From contig NZ_MPNT01000001.1 in the NCBI RefSeq assembly GCF_001907675.1, positions 493,016-557,015 of the forward strand: DNA of 64,000 nucleotides. Direction: 5' to 3'. The position numbers and the translations under genes are program-made. Positions within the stretch are counted from its first letter, which is position 1, and every line of letters begins with the position of its first letter. Under the pieces are notes generated by a model. It did not search any database, was not told the origin of the DNA, and worked only from the letters and a program-made list of their open reading frames with translations. Positions 7,841 through 16,853 of the stretch are shown one piece after another. Source of the stretch: Mycobacterium paraffinicum. GTDB taxonomy: Bacteria > Actinomycetota > Actinomycetes > Mycobacteriales > Mycobacteriaceae.

Positions 7841-8136
7841 GTCACTTCAGCGACTGGTTCAACTACCAGGCCTCCCTCAAGATCCTGGTCTTCTCCATGC
7901 TGGCCGGCGCGGCCCTGCCGGGACTGTTCGCGCTGGGGCTGCGGTTCCACGCGGTGGGCGCCGGGCAGGTCAGCACCGAGGGCGGCTCACCACAGAAGAA
8001 CCCGGCACTGCTGGCGCTCGCCTGGTTGATCTATGCGGTGGTGATCGTGGTGATCGCCTTCGCCCTGGCGTACATCTCCCGGGACTTCATCGCCCACCAC
8101 ACCGGCGTCGCCTTCCTGGGAGCCAAACCCAAGTAG
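7837..8136 (+). CDS. Small membrane protein (Rv0544c-like)
   Basis: Conserved 99-residue protein with two hydrophobic segments, about residues 15-35 and 58-80, separated by a polar loop. The ATG overlaps the pitA stop as ATGA. Constant linkage to pitA suggests an accessory role in phosphate uptake, but nothing in the sequence proves it. No enzyme motif is visible. Confidence 0.8.
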   Translation: MSHFSDWFNYQASLKILVFSMLAGAALPGLFALGLRFHAVGAGQVSTEGGSPQKNPALLALAWLIYAVVIVVIAFALAYISRDFIAHHTGVAFLGAKPK

Positions 8137-8192
8137 CATCGAATGATGCCCACCGCGTCACCGAGCCGGACACCGGGGGGAGCTGCACCAGC

Positions 8193-8495
8193 GTGAACGG
8201 ATTTCTCAACTCGATCGTCTCGTGGCTGCGCGCGGGATACCCGGAAGGCGTCCCGCCGACGGACACCTTCCCGGTGCTCGCGCTGCTGGCCCGCCGGCTG
8301 TCCAACGACGAGGTCAAGGCGGTCGCCTGCGAGCTGGTCAGTCGGGGCGAGTTCGACGATGTCGACATCGGAGTGCTGATCACGCAGTTGACCGACAACC
8401 TGCCTTCGCCCGACGACGTCGAGCGGGTGCGGGTGCGGTTGGCGGCCCAGGGCTGGCCGTTCGACGACGCCGACGAGGTCGAGGACCCCGCATAG
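8193..8495 (+). CDS. DUF3349 family protein (Rv0543c-like)
   Basis: Cytoplasmic helical protein of 100 aa, start GTG 8193 after a G-rich ribosome site. Recognisable as the mycobacterial family of Rv0543c by the segments SWLRAGYPEGVPP and RRLSNDEVKAV and the acidic C-terminus. Function unknown. It lies directly upstream of menE; codons continuing the menE frame overlap its stop. Confidence 0.82.
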   Translation: MNGFLNSIVSWLRAGYPEGVPPTDTFPVLALLARRLSNDEVKAVACELVSRGEFDDVDIGVLITQLTDNLPSPDDVERVRVRLAAQGWPFDDADEVEDPA

Positions 8496-8563
8496 CCCTG
8501 CTTCGCGCACTCACCGTCCCCCCGGGCTCGGCCGTCTCGTCGCTGCTACCCGCCCTGGAACGC

Positions 8564-9646
8564 GTGCTGGACGGGCGCGACCCCGCTCTGGTCGCCCTCG
8601 CGCCCGGCTCGGAGGCGTTGGCGGCGGGGCTGCGGGTCGGCGAACCCGTCGACGACGACGTGGCACTGGTCGTCACGACGTCGGGGACCACGGGCGCCCC
8701 CAAGGGGGCGCTGCTCACCGCGGCCGCGCTGACGGCCAGCGCGACGGCCACCCATGACCGCCTCGGCGGCCCGGGCCGCTGGCTGCTGGCCTTGCCGCCC
8801 CATCACATCGCCGGGCTGCAGGTGCTGGTGCGCAGCGCGCTCGCCGGCTCGCCGCCCGTCGAACTGGACGTCTCCGCCGGCTTCGATGTCGCCGAATTGC
8901 CAAGCGCGATAACACGATTGGGTCCGGGTCGGCGGTACACGTCGCTGGTGGCCACCCAGCTGGCCAAGGCGCTGACCGAACCGGCGGCCGCGGCCGCGCT
9001 CGCCGGCCTGGACGCCGTGTTGCTCGGCGGCGGCCCCGCACCGCAGGGCGTGCTCGACGCCGCCGCGGCCGCCGGCGTCGCCGTGGTGCGCACCTACGGG
9101 ATGAGCGAGACCGCGGGCGGCTGCGTCTACGACGGTGTGCCGCTGGCCGGTGTCCTGGTCAGGGTGGCCACCGACGGGCGCGTCGTCCTCGGCGGCGCGA
9201 CGCTGGCCAAGGGCTACCGCAACCCGGTGCGGCCCGACCCGTTCGCCGAGACGGGCTGGTTCCGCACCGACGACCTCGGCGCCGTCGACGAGGCGGGAGT
9301 AATGAGGGTGCTGGGCAGCGCCGACGACGCGATCAGCACGGGCGGGCTGACCGTGCTGCCGCAACTGGTCGAGGCGGCGCTGGGCACCCATCCCGCCGTC
9401 GGGGACTGCGCGGTGTTCGGACTGCCCGACGACCGGCTGGGCCAGCGGGTGGCCGCCGCGATCGTGGTGGCCGAGGGGCGCCCGGCGCCGGCGCTGGACG
9501 CGCTGCGGGCGCACGTGACGCGGACCTTGGACGCCACCGCCGCGCCGCGCGAAGTGCACGTCGTCGAGGCGCTGCCGCGGCGCGGCATCGACAAACTCGA
9601 CCGGGCGGCATTGGTGCGCCGATTCGCCGGTTCGGCCGATCAATAG
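8564..9646 (+). CDS. menE: o-Succinylbenzoate-CoA ligase MenE
   Basis: Adenylate-forming enzyme that makes o-succinylbenzoyl-CoA for MenB. From GTG 8564 it has 360 aa, close to the M. tuberculosis protein. P-loop TTSGTTGAPKGA at 38-49, YGMSETAGGCVYDG, FRTDDLG and the C-terminal GIDKLDRAAL with catalytic Lys are all present. The open frame and a family-like sequence (ALLRALTVPPGSAV) extend upstream to an ATA codon at 8492 that overlaps the preceding stop. The true start may therefore be earlier and use a rare codon. Confidence 0.9.
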   Translation: MLDGRDPALVALAPGSEALAAGLRVGEPVDDDVALVVTTSGTTGAPKGALLTAAALTASATATHDRLGGPGRWLLALPPHHIAGLQVLVRSALAGSPPVELDVSAGFDVAELPSAITRLGPGRRYTSLVATQLAKALTEPAAAAALAGLDAVLLGGGPAPQGVLDAAAAAGVAVVRTYGMSETAGGCVYDGVPLAGVLVRVATDGRVVLGGATLAKGYRNPVRPDPFAETGWFRTDDLGAVDEAGVMRVLGSADDAISTGGLTVLPQLVEAALGTHPAVGDCAVFGLPDDRLGQRVAAAIVVAEGRPAPALDALRAHVTRTLDATAAPREVHVVEALPRRGIDKLDRAALVRRFAGSADQ

Positions 9647-9657
9647 GCTGGTCGACC

Positions 9658-11010
9658 GTGAGGGTGGCACGTCGGGAGTTGACGGCCGCGGCACTCGGGG
9701 CGCTGCTGGTGGCGGCGGCGTTCGTGCTGCCGCGGCTGCACTGGGGCGTACGGCCCCGGACGGACGTCGGCCAGGAACGGTTCGGCACGCACACCGGTGC
9801 CGCGCCGATCTTCGGCGCCTGGGAAATTCACGCCAGCTGGGGCACCGGGCCGGCCATCGCGATCGCGGCCGCCGCGGTGGCGGCGGGACCGGCTCTGGCG
9901 CAACGCCTTTCGTGGCGACTCCTGACGCTGAGCACGTGGGCCACCGCCTGCGGGTGGGCCTTCGCGCTGGCGATGATCGACGGCTGGCAGCGCGGCTTCG
10001 CCGGCCGGCTGACCACCCGCGACGAGTACCTGTCGCAGGTGCCGAGCATCACCGACATCCCCGCCACGCTGCGCACGTTCGCGAGCCGGATCGTCGACTA
10101 CCAACCGAACTCCTGGACCACCCACGTCTCCGGGCATCCGCCCGGGGCGTTGCTGACGTTCGTCTGGCTGGACCGGATCGGCCTGCACGGGGGCGCCTGG
10201 GCGGGGCTGCTGTGCCTGCTGGCCGGCTCCAGCGCGGCGGCCGCGGTGCTGATCGCCGTCCGCGCGCTGGCCGACGAGCGGACCGCGCGCCGCGCCGCGC
10301 CGTTCGTGGCGGTGGCGCCGACGGCGATCTGGATCGCGGTATCCGCCGACGGCTACTTCGCCGGGGTGGCGGCGTGGGGCACCGCGCTGCTGGCCGTGGC
10401 GGTGCACCGAGAAGTCCGCTTCCCCGCGCTGACGGCCGCCGCCGCCGGGCTGCTGCTGGGTTGGGGCGTGTTCTGCAACTACGGCCTGATGCTGATGGGC
10501 CTGCCGGCGCTGGCGGTGCTGGCCTCGGCCGCCGACTGGCGCGCGGCGCTGCGGGCGCTCGGCCCGGCGACGGTGGCGGCCGTGGCCGTGGCGTCAACCT
10601 TCGCGGTGGCGGGGTTCTACTGGTTCGACGGCTATAACCTTGTGCAGCAACGCTATTGGCAAGGCATCGCGAAGGACCGCCCGTTCCAGTACTGGAGCTG
10701 GGCCAACCTGGCGTCCGTCGTCTGCGCGATCGGGTTGGGCAGCGTCGCCGGCATCAGCCGGGTGTTCGACGCGGCCGCCATCCGTCGCCGCTCCGGGTTT
10801 CACCTGCTGCTGCTCGGCGTGCTGGCCGCCGTCGCGTGCGCCGATCTGAGCATGCTCAGCAAGGCGGAGGTGGAACGGATCTGGCTGCCCTTCACCGTGT
10901 GGCTCACGGCGGCGCCCGCATTGCTGCCGGTCCGGTCGCACCGGGTGTGGCTGGGGCTCAACGCCGTCGGCGCCCTGCTGCTGAACACCGTCATCGTCAC
11001 GAACTGGTGA
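9658..11010 (+). CDS. Polytopic membrane protein (Rv0541c-like), possible GT-C type glycosyltransferase
   Basis: Integral membrane protein of 450 aa with about ten hydrophobic segments; GTG start 9658, 11 bases after menE. The first periplasmic loop (RPRTDVGQERFGTHTG) and a long second loop with acidic residues recall GT-C polyprenyl-phosphate-dependent mannosyltransferases. No DDx or ExD motif can be assigned with confidence. Place and size agree with Rv0541c. The neighbouring glycosyltransferase genes on the opposite strand fit a role in envelope glycans. Confidence 0.75.
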   Translation: MRVARRELTAAALGALLVAAAFVLPRLHWGVRPRTDVGQERFGTHTGAAPIFGAWEIHASWGTGPAIAIAAAAVAAGPALAQRLSWRLLTLSTWATACGWAFALAMIDGWQRGFAGRLTTRDEYLSQVPSITDIPATLRTFASRIVDYQPNSWTTHVSGHPPGALLTFVWLDRIGLHGGAWAGLLCLLAGSSAAAAVLIAVRALADERTARRAAPFVAVAPTAIWIAVSADGYFAGVAAWGTALLAVAVHREVRFPALTAAAAGLLLGWGVFCNYGLMLMGLPALAVLASAADWRAALRALGPATVAAVAVASTFAVAGFYWFDGYNLVQQRYWQGIAKDRPFQYWSWANLASVVCAIGLGSVAGISRVFDAAAIRRRSGFHLLLLGVLAAVACADLSMLSKAEVERIWLPFTVWLTAAPALLPVRSHRVWLGLNAVGALLLNTVIVTNW

Positions 11011-11021
11011 TCGGGCGTGCG

Positions 11022-11681
11022 CTACAGGCCCGCCGCGCGGGTGACCTCGGCGAAGCGGCTGGACGGACCGCAGGCCGCACGCACGGCGGCGACGTCGTCG
11101 GCGAAGTCGAAGTCGGCCAGCAGCGGCGCCGCGTAGGGCTCAATCCCCATGTCGTGCAACGCCCGGTACGTCAGCAGGCCGGTATCCGGCTGCGACATCG
11201 GGACGGTGCGCAGGCAGTCGGCCGCCGCCGGGCTGCGTAAGCCGAGCACCCACCAGCCGCCGTCGACGGCCGGCCCGAGCACGGCCGCCGCCTCCCGCAG
11301 CCGGCCCGCGCAGTCGGTCAACATGTCGGCGGTCACCTGCGGGGTGTCCATCCCGATCTGCACCACCGGATAGCCGTCGGCGGCGTCCGCATGGGCGTTG
11401 GCCAGCCGGTCGGCGAAGTCGACACCGCGCTGGGGAATCACCGTAAAGGCCTGCAGCCGTTGCCGGATCTCGGCGGCGCCGGCTGCGGCATCCAGGTCGC
11501 CGGTCAGGGCCACCACCCGGTTGGTCACCGGCGCGGCGGCCACCGCGTCCAGCGTGTCCAGCAGCGCGGCCGCGGCGATCTCGGCGGCGACGAGGTCCCC
11601 CACCGTCGCCGCGAGCCGGGTCTTGGCCCGGCCCGGTTCGGGCGCCTTGGCGACCACCAGCAGGGTCACCGGCAGCGTCAC
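11022..11681 (-). CDS. DUF2064 / nucleotide-diphospho-sugar transferase-like protein (Rv0540-like)
   Basis: A 219-residue GT-A-like fold protein of the TIGR04282 family. The N-terminus LLVVAKAPEPGRAKTRL is the family hallmark, followed by PQRGVDFADRLANA and GMDTPQV (DxP motif) and DGGWWVLGL. GTG 11681 overlaps the stop of the upstream glycosyltransferase by four bases (GTGA), so the pair is translationally coupled. The family is thought to transfer or store nucleotide sugars. The product is unknown. Confidence 0.85.
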   Translation of the reverse strand: MTLPVTLLVVAKAPEPGRAKTRLAATVGDLVAAEIAAAALLDTLDAVAAAPVTNRVVALTGDLDAAAGAAEIRQRLQAFTVIPQRGVDFADRLANAHADAADGYPVVQIGMDTPQVTADMLTDCAGRLREAAAVLGPAVDGGWWVLGLRSPAAADCLRTVPMSQPDTGLLTYRALHDMGIEPYAAPLLADFDFADDVAAVRAACGPSSRFAEVTRAAGL

Positions 11682-12331
11682 GAGATCACCTTCCAGAAGT
11701 CCAGGATCGCGGTGACGCTCCCCCGCAGCGAACCGCTGACCTTCGACTTGCCGCCGGTGCGGGGACCGTAGCTGACGTCGAGCTCGACCACGCGCCAACC
11801 GGCGGCCGCCGCGCGCACCAGCAGCTCCAGCGGATAGCCCGAGCGCCGATCGGTGACGCCCAGGTCGAGCAGCGCCTCACGCCGCGCCACCCGCATCGGC
11901 GCGATGTCGTGCACCGGCAATCCGTGGCGGGTGCGCAGCCGCCAGCTCATCACCACGGTGCCGACGCGGGCGACCCACGGCCAGTGCAGCCCGGCCACCG
12001 GGCGGCGCCGTCCGATCACCAGGTCGGCGCCCTGCTCGAGCGCCGCGACCAGACGCGGCAGGTCACCGGCGTCCATCGAGCCGTCGGCGTCGATGACCGC
12101 GACGATCGGGGTGGTCGCGGCCAGCACGCCCGCGTGCACCGCCGAGCCATACCCGGCCCGCGGCTCGGCGACCACCTCGGCGCCGTGCCGCCGCGCGACC
12201 GCGGCGGTGTCGTCGGAGCTGTTGTTGTCGACCACCAACGCCCGGTACCCGGCAGGGATGGCCGCCAGCACCGCCGGCAGCGACTCCTCCTCGTTCAGGC
12301 AGGGCAGCACCACCGTGACGGCGTCGGGCAT
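11678..12331 (-). CDS. Family 2 glycosyltransferase (dolichyl-phosphate sugar synthase-like, Rv0539)
   Basis: GT2 enzyme of 217 aa. The N-terminal PCLNEEESLPAVL and DNNSSDDTA bind the nucleotide, and DADGSM holds the metal-binding DxD. Membrane helices are lacking, so it resembles soluble polyprenyl-phosphate mannose/glucose synthases. Coupled to the downstream DUF2064 gene and preceded by the Thr/Pro-rich protein gene, seven bases away. The three genes form an operon, which suggests it may help glycosylate that Thr/Pro-rich surface protein (inference). Confidence 0.85.
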   Translation of the reverse strand: MPDAVTVVLPCLNEEESLPAVLAAIPAGYRALVVDNNSSDDTAAVARRHGAEVVAEPRAGYGSAVHAGVLAATTPIVAVIDADGSMDAGDLPRLVAALEQGADLVIGRRRPVAGLHWPWVARVGTVVMSWRLRTRHGLPVHDIAPMRVARREALLDLGVTDRRSGYPLELLVRAAAAGWRVVELDVSYGPRTGGKSKVSGSLRGSVTAILDFWKVIS

Positions 12332-12338
12332 GGCCGCC

Positions 12339-13958
12339 TCAGAACCCGCGACGGGTGTGTGGCTGCTGGGGGAAGAGCGTCTGCGGCTGCTGGGTCTGCG
12401 TGTGCGGCGGCGCCACCGTCGGTTCGTGGGTGCTGGGCGGCGGCGCCACGGTGCTCGGCGGTTGCGTCGAGGTGAACGGCGTCTTGGTGCTCGTCGGCGG
12501 CGTCGTCGTGGTCACATGCGGTGGGGTGGTCGTCGTCGGCGTCGTCGTGGTGGGTGTGACGGTGGACGGCGTCGTGGTCGTGGGCGTCGTGGTGGTGGTG
12601 ATCGTCGGCGTCGTGGTCGTCGGCGTCGTGGTGGTGGTGATCGTCGGCGTCGTGGTCGTCGGCGGGTTGTAGGGCGGCGGCGGATATATCGGGATCGGGA
12701 CGATGACCGGGATCGGCAGCGGCACATCGGGATTGGGGTTGGGCACGACGCCAGGGGGGGCGGGCGCCACCGGGACGGGCGCGACCGGCCCGCTCCCGCC
12801 GGGCGACGTGCCCTGCGCCGGAAGAAGACCGTTGGCGTCCGGGATGACGCCGCCCTGGAAACCGGCGTTGGGCTGATCGGCCGGGGGCGGGGGCACCGGC
12901 GCCTGCTGCTGCGTCGGCAACAACGGCATGAACTTGCCCGGCGCGGCATTCTGGTGTCCCACCACCGGCTGTTGACTCGCGGTGGGCCGGACCGCGATGG
13001 CCACCGCGGCGGCCAGCGACGCGAAACCGATGACCGCGAAGGCGATCACGGCGTTGCCGAGCACCAGGGACCGTCGGCTCAGCCGCGAGGGGATGGCCTC
13101 GGTCTGGTCGAAGTCCTCGAATTCGTCGTATTCGGGGTCGTAGTCGTCGCCGGCGAACGGCTCTGCCTCGTCGGCCATCGAGTACGCCAGCTGCGGCTCC
13201 TCGACAACCGGCGGGGGCACGACGGTCGTCTCGTCCCCGGTGGGCGCCGCCGGTGCCATCGCGGTCTCGTCGCCGGTGAGCCCCACCGCCGGAGCCATCG
13301 CCGTCGCGTCCCCGGCCGCCAACGCCGTCTGCGCCGCGGCCATGGCGGCGCCCCGGGCGACCGCGAAAGACGGATCGTCGGCGACCTGCACCCGCATGGT
13401 CGACGCATCGCGGAACTGGTCGGCGACCTGGGTCAACTCGGGAGATGCGCCCACCAGGTACACCTCGCCCGGCGCGTCCGGCCGGGCGCTGAGCTGGGCC
13501 AGCATCGTGTCGAACGTGGCGGTGGCGTCGCCACCGACCAGCGGCTCCTGGGCCAGCACGGTCGGCGGTGCGTCCACGTCCTCAGCCGAGCCCGGCACCG
13601 ACAGCGTCGCCGTCGCATCGTTCATCACCAGAGCGGCGCCGGGCCGCCCTGCCGCGCGCATCAGGGCGGCCACCGCCTGTGACTCGGAAAGCACTGCGAC
13701 GTTGGGGACGCCGGAGCTTTCCAGCGCTTCTCGCAGCTGGCCGGCCATCGGATCGTCGCTCCAGCAAACCCGGGTGCCGACCAGCCGGTGGTTCTCGTCC
13801 GCCAGGAGCCGATTGGTGCCGACGACCGTCTCGGTGAGTTTCCCGACCGGGTTGTCCTCCAGGTTGACGACCGACTGGTCGATCACGTCGGCGCCGGGCC
13901 CAACCAGCGCCAAGCGGGCGACGGGGCCCGTGACCGCGACCCCCAACACGACGTCCAT
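12339..13958 (-). CDS. Thr/Pro-rich membrane-anchored protein (Rv0538-like)
   Basis: A 539-aa protein starting at ATG 13958 behind an AAGGAGAA site. Residues 1-210 look like the actin/Hsp70-like N-terminal domain shared by several mycobacterial membrane proteins (MDVVLGVAVTGPVARLALVG). An acidic stretch (DDYDPEYDEFEDFDQTE) precedes one membrane segment near 290-315, followed by a Pro-rich and then a Thr/Pro-repeat exterior of about 190 residues. The Thr-rich tail is the kind of region mannosylated by mycobacterial PMT. It tops an operon with two glycosyltransferase-like genes. Confidence 0.85.
   Translation of the reverse strand: MDVVLGVAVTGPVARLALVGPGADVIDQSVVNLEDNPVGKLTETVVGTNRLLADENHRLVGTRVCWSDDPMAGQLREALESSGVPNVAVLSESQAVAALMRAAGRPGAALVMNDATATLSVPGSAEDVDAPPTVLAQEPLVGGDATATFDTMLAQLSARPDAPGEVYLVGASPELTQVADQFRDASTMRVQVADDPSFAVARGAAMAAAQTALAAGDATAMAPAVGLTGDETAMAPAAPTGDETTVVPPPVVEEPQLAYSMADEAEPFAGDDYDPEYDEFEDFDQTEAIPSRLSRRSLVLGNAVIAFAVIGFASLAAAVAIAVRPTASQQPVVGHQNAAPGKFMPLLPTQQQAPVPPPPADQPNAGFQGGVIPDANGLLPAQGTSPGGSGPVAPVPVAPAPPGVVPNPNPDVPLPIPVIVPIPIYPPPPYNPPTTTTPTITTTTTPTTTTPTITTTTTPTTTTPSTVTPTTTTPTTTTPPHVTTTTPPTSTKTPFTSTQPPSTVAPPPSTHEPTVAPPHTQTQQPQTLFPQQPHTRRGF
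12583..12660 (-). repeat. Perfect 39-bp tandem repeat (2 copies) coding Thr/Pro units
   Basis: Positions 12583-12621 and 12622-12660 are identical. Each encodes a 13-residue PTTTTPTITTTTT-like unit of the surface protein. Degenerate copies flank them from about 12529. Copy number is likely to vary between strains. Confidence 0.85.
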
Positions 13959-14163
13959 CCCGGTTCTCCTTCGGCTGGCCACCCCACGACCAGCAATATC
14001 CCGGCATCATTACACTTGCGATACCGTTGGCAGTGTCCGTTATTCGGGCGAGGTTTGCCTATAGCGCAGCGTAACCAGCTTCCCGAATGACAGGACGGTC
14101 GCCAGGGAATCTGCCACGGCGTCCGAACGGAGGATACGTGCGCGTCCTTGATTTTCGGGGGGC

Positions 14164-15819
14164 ATGGTGAGCCAGAGCAATGACGACGCGCCTACCGGCC
14201 CGATTCAAGGACAGGCACCGGAAACCACTCGCATCGTCCGGTCGAGCGCTCCGCCGGCGGTGGATTCGACGCGGCGCCGGCACCTTGCCAGCGACCTGAC
14301 CGCCGTCGCTCTCCTCGTCATCGCCCTGTTCCTGCCGTGGAATCTGTACTTCGGCGTCGGGATTCCCGGCAGCAAACCGATCCTGTTCGCCGCGTTGCTG
14401 GCGGTGACCGTGCTGTCCGTCGTCGCCGTCGCGGTCGCCGGTTCCTGGAGGACCTCCGGCGCGCTGTTCAACCCGGCCACCGCCGGCCGGCTGCGCCTGG
14501 CTCTCAACATCCCCTACGCGCTGCTGGTGCTGGGCTTCGTCGGGTTCGACGCGTTCGAGACCGCCCGGTTCGGTGGCACGGTGAACGTGCCGGGCGGTGT
14601 GGGCCCCGGGGCATGGGTCGGCATCGCCGGCTGCTTGCTGAGCGCGCAAGCGGTGACCGCCGGCGCCCGCTCTGGACCGGTCCCCGAGGGCGACGAGCAC
14701 GCCGGCTGGCTGAGGTCCGCCCGATTCATCGGCTACGCGTCGATGGTGTTGGCCGCGCTCAGCTTCGGCGTCAACCTGTACTGGCGGGTGCGCTACGCGC
14801 TGCAAAGCGCCGGGGGCGCAGCCGAGTTCGGCAAGCAGAACGTCGCGGTCATCGTGACGGCGGTGGTGTACGGCGTGGTGGCGTTGGTCGCCGTGCTGGT
14901 GGCCGCACGGTGGTTGCTCCGCGGCACCAGGTCCGCCCGGCTGGCCACCGTCGCGCTCGGTGCCTCGACGCTGGTCGCCGGCATCGGAGTGTGGATCTTG
15001 CCGGTGGGGCGGGACATCGACGCGTTTCACGGCATCGCGCAGAACACCTCGACCGCCGGGGTCGGCTTCGAGGGCTACCTGGCGTGGGCCGCGGCCGCGG
15101 CCGTGTTCGCGCCGCGCACGCTGTTCGGTCACCGGAACACCACCGGGGCCGAGGAGAGCGCCTGGCGGGCGGCGGCCCGAAATGGCTTGCTGCTCATCGC
15201 CATCTGGGCGCTGGGTTCGATGGTGATGAGGCTGACCGATCTCTTCGTGTCCGTGAGCCTGAACTACCCCTTCTCGCGCTACGACAGCGTGGTGCTGGCC
15301 GGGTTCGATCTGGTGACCGCGCTCCTGGCGATCTGGCTGCGCATCAACCTCGCCGACGCCGCGCGATCGGCGCGGCTGATCTCGTCGCTGTGCGGGCTCG
15401 TCGCCACGCTGAGCGTCGCGCGCGTGGTGGTGGGCGTGGTGCTGGCGCCGCGGTTCGCGGACTCGCCGGCGTCCCCGGCGCAGCACCCGGTCTACGGAAA
15501 CAACCTCGCCCAGCAGATCACCAGCACCTTCGACGTGGCGCTGTGCGGCCTGGCCCTGTGCATCCTGGGGGCCGCCATCGTCACCGGGCAGCTCCACGGC
15601 CGGCGCCTGCGGCGCCGCGTCGCCCGCAAGGCCGCCGCCTCGGCGGGCGGCGCTCCCCCCGCGCCGCGGGCGCGCGTCCCGGTCAGCCAGGCCGCCGCGC
15701 CGTCGGCCGCGGCGACCACCCGGATCAGCACCGGCCCCCGGATCTTCCGGGGCGACGATTCCGCGACGCGGCAGATTCCCCTCCAGAAACCCAAGATCTA
15801 TCGGCCGCCGCAGGCGTAG
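14164..15819 (+). CDS. Conserved polytopic membrane protein (Rv0537c-like)
   Basis: A 551-aa integral membrane protein with about ten hydrophobic segments between residues 40 and 480. A polar N-terminus of about 38 residues and a basic, Ala/Pro-rich cytoplasmic tail (RRLRRRVARK onward) frame it. Start ATG 14164 after a GGGGGG stretch. It is divergent from the Thr/Pro-rich gene across 205 bases that must hold both promoters. No transporter or enzyme family is recognised. Confidence 0.8.
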   Translation: MVSQSNDDAPTGPIQGQAPETTRIVRSSAPPAVDSTRRRHLASDLTAVALLVIALFLPWNLYFGVGIPGSKPILFAALLAVTVLSVVAVAVAGSWRTSGALFNPATAGRLRLALNIPYALLVLGFVGFDAFETARFGGTVNVPGGVGPGAWVGIAGCLLSAQAVTAGARSGPVPEGDEHAGWLRSARFIGYASMVLAALSFGVNLYWRVRYALQSAGGAAEFGKQNVAVIVTAVVYGVVALVAVLVAARWLLRGTRSARLATVALGASTLVAGIGVWILPVGRDIDAFHGIAQNTSTAGVGFEGYLAWAAAAAVFAPRTLFGHRNTTGAEESAWRAAARNGLLLIAIWALGSMVMRLTDLFVSVSLNYPFSRYDSVVLAGFDLVTALLAIWLRINLADAARSARLISSLCGLVATLSVARVVVGVVLAPRFADSPASPAQHPVYGNNLAQQITSTFDVALCGLALCILGAAIVTGQLHGRRLRRRVARKAAASAGGAPPAPRARVPVSQAAAPSAAATTRISTGPRIFRGDDSATRQIPLQKPKIYRPPQA

Positions 15820-15824
15820 AACGC

Positions 15825-16853
15825 TCAGCGGAGGGGGGCGAACGCGAATTCCCGCAGGCCCTCGGCCGGGCCGATGCGCGCCCGGAAGCCCAGCACCTCG
15901 GCGGCAAGGGACGGGTCGGCGACGATGTGACGCACGTCGCCGCTGCGATATTGGCCGGTGATCACCGGTGCCAGCGATCCGCCACGCGCTTCGCACAGCG
16001 CGCCGGCCACCTCGAGGATCGAGACCGGCCGCCCAGAACAGACGTTGACGGCGGTGAATCCGTCCGTGTGCTGGATGGCCGCGAGGTTGGCGGCGGCCAC
16101 GTCGTCGACGTGAACGAAGTCCCGCATCTGGCCGCCGTCCTCGAAAACCCTTGGCGGCTGGCCCTTCTCGAGTGACGACCGGAAGATGGCCGCCACCCCG
16201 GAATAGGGGGTGTCGCGCGGCATGCCGGGGCCGTACACGTTGTGGTAGCGCAGCGCCACCACCGACCCGCCCGTCGACTCCGCCCACGCCAGGGCGTAGT
16301 GCTCCTGCGCGGTCTTGCTCGCCGCGTACAGGCTGCGCGGCCGCAGCGCCGCGCCCTCGTCGACGAGGCGCCACCGCAGCTCCTCGCCCCCGGCCGGGCA
16401 GCGGTGTTCGAAGATCCCGGCGTCGAGGTCCTCGCGCCGCCGCGGCAGCGGGTCGACGTCCCCGTGCCGCTCGCAGTGGTAGCGACCCTGCCCGTACACC
16501 ACCATCGACGAGGCCAGCACCAGGCGGCGCACCCCCGCGGCGAACATCCGCGCCAGCAGCACCGTCGTCGCGAAATCGTTGTGGCCGCCGTAGGCGGGGG
16601 CGTCGGCGGCGTCCACGCCCGCACCGACCATCGCCGCCTGATGACAAACCAGGTCCACCCCGTCCAGCAGGGGCGCCAGCGCGTCGGCGTCGCGGACGTC
16701 GACGCGGTGACATCCCCGCGGCAGCACGGGATTCGGGCCGTGCGCCGCGGGCAGCAACGCGTCGACACCGATCACGTCGTGGCCCGCCGCCCGCAACGCC
16801 GCGTCCACCCGCGAACCGATGAAACCGGCCGCCCCGGTGAGCAACACCCTCAT
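15825..16853 (-). CDS. galE3: NAD-dependent epimerase/dehydratase GalE3
   Basis: Extended SDR sugar-nucleotide epimerase, 342 aa. Dinucleotide motif TGAAGFIGS near the N-terminus and active-site YAASK are visible, with the substrate loop [16 protein letters not shown] 16853 overlaps the pnp stop as ATGA, so it is translated from the pnp message. Order and length match Rv0536. The substrate is probably a UDP- or GDP-sugar; the family does not fix which. Confidence 0.88.
   Translation of the reverse strand: MRVLLTGAAGFIGSRVDAALRAAGHDVIGVDALLPAAHGPNPVLPRGCHRVDVRDADALAPLLDGVDLVCHQAAMVGAGVDAADAPAYGGHNDFATTVLLARMFAAGVRRLVLASSMVVYGQGRYHCERHGDVDPLPRRREDLDAGIFEHRCPAGGEELRWRLVDEGAALRPRSLYAASKTAQEHYALAWAESTGGSVVALRYHNVYGPGMPRDTPYSGVAAIFRSSLEKGQPPRVFEDGGQMRDFVHVDDVAAANLAAIQHTDGFTAVNVCSGRPVSILEVAGALCEARGGSLAPVITGQYRSGDVRHIVADPSLAAEVLGFRARIGPAEGLREFAFAPLR

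Noticed and set aside
12529..12666. Possible CRISPR array
   Set aside because: The repeats are contiguous, in frame and code Thr/Pro units; there are no spacers and no cas genes.
14059..16713. 884-codon minus-strand frame over Rv0537c-like and galE3 region
   Set aside because: Runs through two well supported genes in other frames and has no recognisable domain.
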